This document shows positions 30,938 through 33,244 of a stretch of DNA of 33,244 nt, piece after piece. Source of the stretch: Verrucomicrobiales bacterium (GTDB taxonomy: Bacteria; Verrucomicrobiota; Verrucomicrobiia; Verrucomicrobiales; DEV007); assembly GCA_002698785.1 (NCBI GenBank), contig PAAG01000035.1, positions 1-33,244 of the forward strand. Reading direction: 5' to 3'. Below the pieces are notes generated by a model. That model was given only the letters and a program-made list of their open reading frames with translations, ran no database searches and was not told where the DNA came from. A program made the translations under genes and the position numbers. Each line of letters begins with the position of its first letter. The first letter of the stretch is position 1.

Positions 30938-32179
30938 TCAGTTCGTCGTCAGCTGCAGACGACATACATCCTTCGTCCCGGCGCCGGTTCGAGCATCCAG
31001 ATTAAAAGACTCACGACGACGCTTCCCGAACTTCTTCTTCCGCTTCGTCTTCGCTTCGACAACAATCAGCTCCCCCTGACCCGGCAACTTGATCGGCAGC
31101 ACAAAGCGCCCCGTACGCACAGCGCCCGTGACATTCGCCCCACGATTGCGATAGCGAAACTTCAGGCGCGAGCTGTTGCGCGGCCCCTTTGCGAGAATCG
31201 CCCGACGCCCATTGAGAAGATTGATCACCGGCCCGTTATTCTCAACCACCCAGCGGAACCTCTTCTTCTTCCCGACAGTCGCCCGCTTAGTCTGCCGATT
31301 ACTCGGGCGACGCTTGATAAAGTTCTGCCCCTTCCCGTTTATGATACCGTCCGGCTGCACCGTTTCGCTCAGCTGCACACGTCGAAACCGCGTCGAGGGG
31401 TTCGCAGCCTCAATCGTGATTCGAAGAGTGTTAGAAGAATCCACCCCCCAGAACACCTGCTCACCCGACGGGATCTGGCTCGCAAAGACCTGAGCAAACG
31501 TCTCCACAAAAATCTCCAGCTGCGTGTCGAGCGGTATCGTAGAGCCAAACGTCTCCTCCACCGTATTGGAAAAGACACCATCGCTCCCACTCGACATCCC
31601 TCCCGAAAACGCCCCGAGGAAAATAGGCTCTTGCGAAGATACCCCGTCTGAATCCAGAGACGCGACACCCTCCTCATCAATGAAAGTGCTCCCCTGCGCA
31701 TCACTCACCTTGAAAGCACCTAGCAATCCCACAAAATCATCACCCGCTGTGCCATCCACCGGATCAAGCAGGTCAAACTCCAGATCGTAATGCACACTGA
31801 TTTGATCGCTCGAATTGTTCCCCTCACTATCAAACGCCTCAAAATACGCATAACTTCGCACATAGTTCAGAACATCCTTCGGAGTCACACTCGCGAGCCC
31901 GAGAGACTGAAGAACAGTCGAGTTTCTGATAATAAACTCGATCGATGTAGCACTATCGAGACCACCGACGAACTCCACCTGGAACGATCCGAAAATCGTC
32001 TGCAAACAGACACTGTCCGACTGGATATCAGAGAAATCGTCCAGCAGACCGTCCGTGACGACCTTCTTTCTACCATTGAATTCGATTTCGGAAATATTAT
32101 CGCCGAAAACATTTTCCCCCCTCACCGAAGCGAAAGAAAAAACCAGCAGGGATGTGAATAGAACAAGAGTCAATTTCAT
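30938..32179 (-). CDS. exported acidic protein with divergent shared C-terminal domain
   Basis: The 413-residue protein starts MKLTLVLFTSLLVFSFASVRG at 32179; in-frame ATGs at 32191 and 32224 would add residues ahead of a standard signal peptide. The mature part (about 22-270) is acidic with many D-G and S-D turns, and has no recognised family. The C-terminal 139 residues (DNA 30941-31357) are the most divergent shared domain: VQPDG, VENNG and NVTG are kept, but GNN-x-Y is replaced by a Lys/Arg-rich stretch and the end is not DTVKAKV. It has a clear terminator. The role is unknown; a surface location is inferred from the domain. Confidence 0.8.
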   Translation of the reverse strand: MKLTLVLFTSLLVFSFASVRGENVFGDNISEIEFNGRKKVVTDGLLDDFSDIQSDSVCLQTIFGSFQVEFVGGLDSATSIEFIIRNSTVLQSLGLASVTPKDVLNYVRSYAYFEAFDSEGNNSSDQISVHYDLEFDLLDPVDGTAGDDFVGLLGAFKVSDAQGSTFIDEEGVASLDSDGVSSQEPIFLGAFSGGMSSGSDGVFSNTVEETFGSTIPLDTQLEIFVETFAQVFASQIPSGEQVFWGVDSSNTLRITIEAANPSTRFRRVQLSETVQPDGIINGKGQNFIKRRPSNRQTKRATVGKKKRFRWVVENNGPVINLLNGRRAILAKGPRNSSRLKFRYRNRGANVTGAVRTGRFVLPIKLPGQGELIVVEAKTKRKKKFGKRRRESFNLDARTGAGTKDVCRLQLTTN

Positions 32180-32230
32180 GAACAAGGGCATTAAGTAGGC
32201 CCTCATTCTCCCCGAACTCCGCAATCCAAC

Positions 32231-32252
32231 AATAGGGGTGAATTACCCTATT
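32231..32252. promoter_or_regulatory. hairpin or operator upstream of the 32179 start
   Basis: AATAGGG (32231-32237) and CCCTATT (32246-32252) are perfect 7-base arms with an 8-base loop, followed by TTT on the plus strand. No plus-strand gene precedes it, so it more likely works as an operator or leader structure of the minus-strand gene that starts 52 bases away. Confidence 0.35.
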
Positions 32253-32379
32253 TTTCGCAAATCACATCCGTCTAGGACGCGCCAGAAACAACACACTTCA
32301 CACCACCCACCCCAGGTAGCGCCTCGCGGCTCTCGAGTCCATTCGGCCTAACATCGGGGCCACCTACCGGAAAACCACC

Positions 32380-33207
32380 TCACCGGTAGGCATTCACGAT
32401 CTTTCCGCCCTGCACCACGAACTGATACTCACCGCCATGCTCAAGAGTGAACTCCAGCGACTCGCCCTGCACCTGGTGAATCCGCACAATCGGCGTCTGC
32501 CCCGGATCGACCGTCACAGTCCACGATTCCGTTTTTCCATCCGCAAGCCGGGCCTCCACACCGCCCCCACCATTGAGAAAGAACCCCACCTCATAGCCGC
32601 TATGATTGGCGAACGAAACCTGGATCTGATTCCCCGCCATCGGTTTAGCAGCCCCCGAGGATGCCTTCCCCTCGTTGGCAAAACACTCCAGCATCTTCTT
32701 ATAAGCAACGTTCGAACCCTTCAGGTCATATTGCACAATCCCCGCCTTACCCTGGATCGACAACGTCTTGCTGTTCGAAAAAAGATCGCCCGTTGACGGG
32801 AGATTCTCCAGATACACCCTCGTCCACGCATCCTGTTCCCGACCGATCCCACCGTAGACCGTCTTCATGCGGGGAAGACTATCAACCTCCGCAGGAGACT
32901 GCGTATTATAATACATCTTCACCCTGCCCTGCGGAGCGACACCGCTGACAAAATACTCAAGCGCCATGAAATCGTCCGTCATGATCAACCGCAAATACTC
33001 ACCCGCCGAAGAACCATCCTTGATACAAGTCGCACAGACAAAATTCCCCTGCGGATCAGTATAATAATTCACCTTCCAATCCCCCGGAGAAGCATAGTTA
33101 TGCTCAGTCAGGTCGAGCCCCTGCAACGGCTCCTGTTGAGCGATGGCCGAGTGCACACACATCACCAGAACACTGGCGAGCACAACCATAGTGGAAAGAC
33201 GAGTCAT
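32380..33207 (-). CDS. exported protein of unknown function
   Basis: The 275-residue protein has a signal peptide (about 1-23, HSAIA|QQ). The middle has CATCIKDG (C58, C61 approx.), GRVKMYYNTQSPAEVDSLPR and YDLKGSNVAYKKMLECFANE (a G-S-x-x-A-x-x-x-x-x-C ending). That pattern recalls exported proteins in which a DLxGSxxAxxxLxxC segment closes the first domain. The last about 80 residues form a second beta-rich domain (QIQVSFANHSGYEVGFFLNG to KIVNAYR). It lacks the recurrent basic C-termini of the cluster. Its upstream region beyond 33207 runs off the window edge, so any operon partner is unseen. No function assigned. Confidence 0.7.
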   Translation of the reverse strand: MTRLSTMVVLASVLVMCVHSAIAQQEPLQGLDLTEHNYASPGDWKVNYYTDPQGNFVCATCIKDGSSAGEYLRLIMTDDFMALEYFVSGVAPQGRVKMYYNTQSPAEVDSLPRMKTVYGGIGREQDAWTRVYLENLPSTGDLFSNSKTLSIQGKAGIVQYDLKGSNVAYKKMLECFANEGKASSGAAKPMAGNQIQVSFANHSGYEVGFFLNGGGGVEARLADGKTESWTVTVDPGQTPIVRIHQVQGESLEFTLEHGGEYQFVVQGGKIVNAYR

Positions 33208-33244
33208 AGAGAAAAGAAGATAGTGTTGAAGAAGCCTCCCATTA

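Noticed and set aside
30618-30965. N-terminal extension of the 29907-30617 gene
   Set aside because: The frame is open, but a strong terminator with eight Ts (30874-30908) lies inside it and the signal peptide would become internal.
30824-31651. 275-codon open frame on the plus strand
   Set aside because: It is antisense to the C-terminal part of the 30938-32179 gene, runs across that gene's terminator and has an Arg/Pro-rich, unstructured product.

Overview
The window looks like a chromosomal segment of a Verrucomicrobiota bacterium (probably Verrucomicrobiales). The reasons are: many exported proteins with modular, acidic N-terminal parts and very basic C-terminal modules; an orphan secretin-like protein whose N-terminal region resembles the secretin paralogues common in that phylum; a choice-of-anchor Q-type beta-helix protein; and many start codons preceded by pyrimidine-rich stretches instead of a Shine-Dalgarno sequence. 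This assignment rests on recalled protein families; no ribosomal or other marker gene is present. No rRNA, tRNA, CRISPR array or transposase gene was seen.

Layout. (1) 0.2-3.1 kb: four paralogous small single-pass membrane proteins in two tandem pairs, with a convergent orphan secretin-like gene between the pairs. (2) 3.2-8.9 kb: an exported-protein cluster: a three-repeat surface protein, a divergently transcribed metzincin-type protease, a small TPR protein with an exported partner, and an Omp28-like thioredoxin-fold protein. (3) 9.6-12.0 kb: a 797-residue cytosolic protein with an HEVGH zinc site and no recognised family. (4) 12.2-21.6 kb: mostly short ordinary genes: a maltose O-acetyltransferase, an FG-GAP-like exported protein, a DHFR-like reductase, a tight trio of two membrane proteins and a GNAT acetyltransferase, an FKBP-type isomerase, a 4-oxalocrotonate tautomerase-like protein, two tandem ferredoxins separated by a MITE-like element, a nucleotidyltransferase-like protein, small membrane proteins and a VOC protein. 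(5) 21.8-33.2 kb: a second exported-protein cluster, almost all on the minus strand: a WD40-like propeller, a beta-helix, an NHL propeller, a second three-repeat protein and several unrecognised exported proteins.

The theme linking regions 2 and 5 is modular C-termini. Seven exported proteins with unrelated N-terminal parts (three-repeat, metzincin, Omp28/thioredoxin, beta-helix, NHL, and one unknown) end in the same roughly 130-155 residue, Lys/Arg-rich domain with an (E/Q)(N/S)(D/N)-type turn and an invariant NVT(A/G) motif. Two further exported proteins end instead in a shared 44-residue Lys/Arg-rich tail that aligns without gaps. I infer that these are anchoring or sorting modules of a surface-display scheme. 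The longer one looks like a member of the Ig-like NEW3/CARDB class known elsewhere, so the fold itself may not be new. The second clear non-genic find is a 212-bp element at 18370-18581 with 29-bp near-perfect terminal inverted repeats and a nested internal stem, lying between the duplicated ferredoxin genes.
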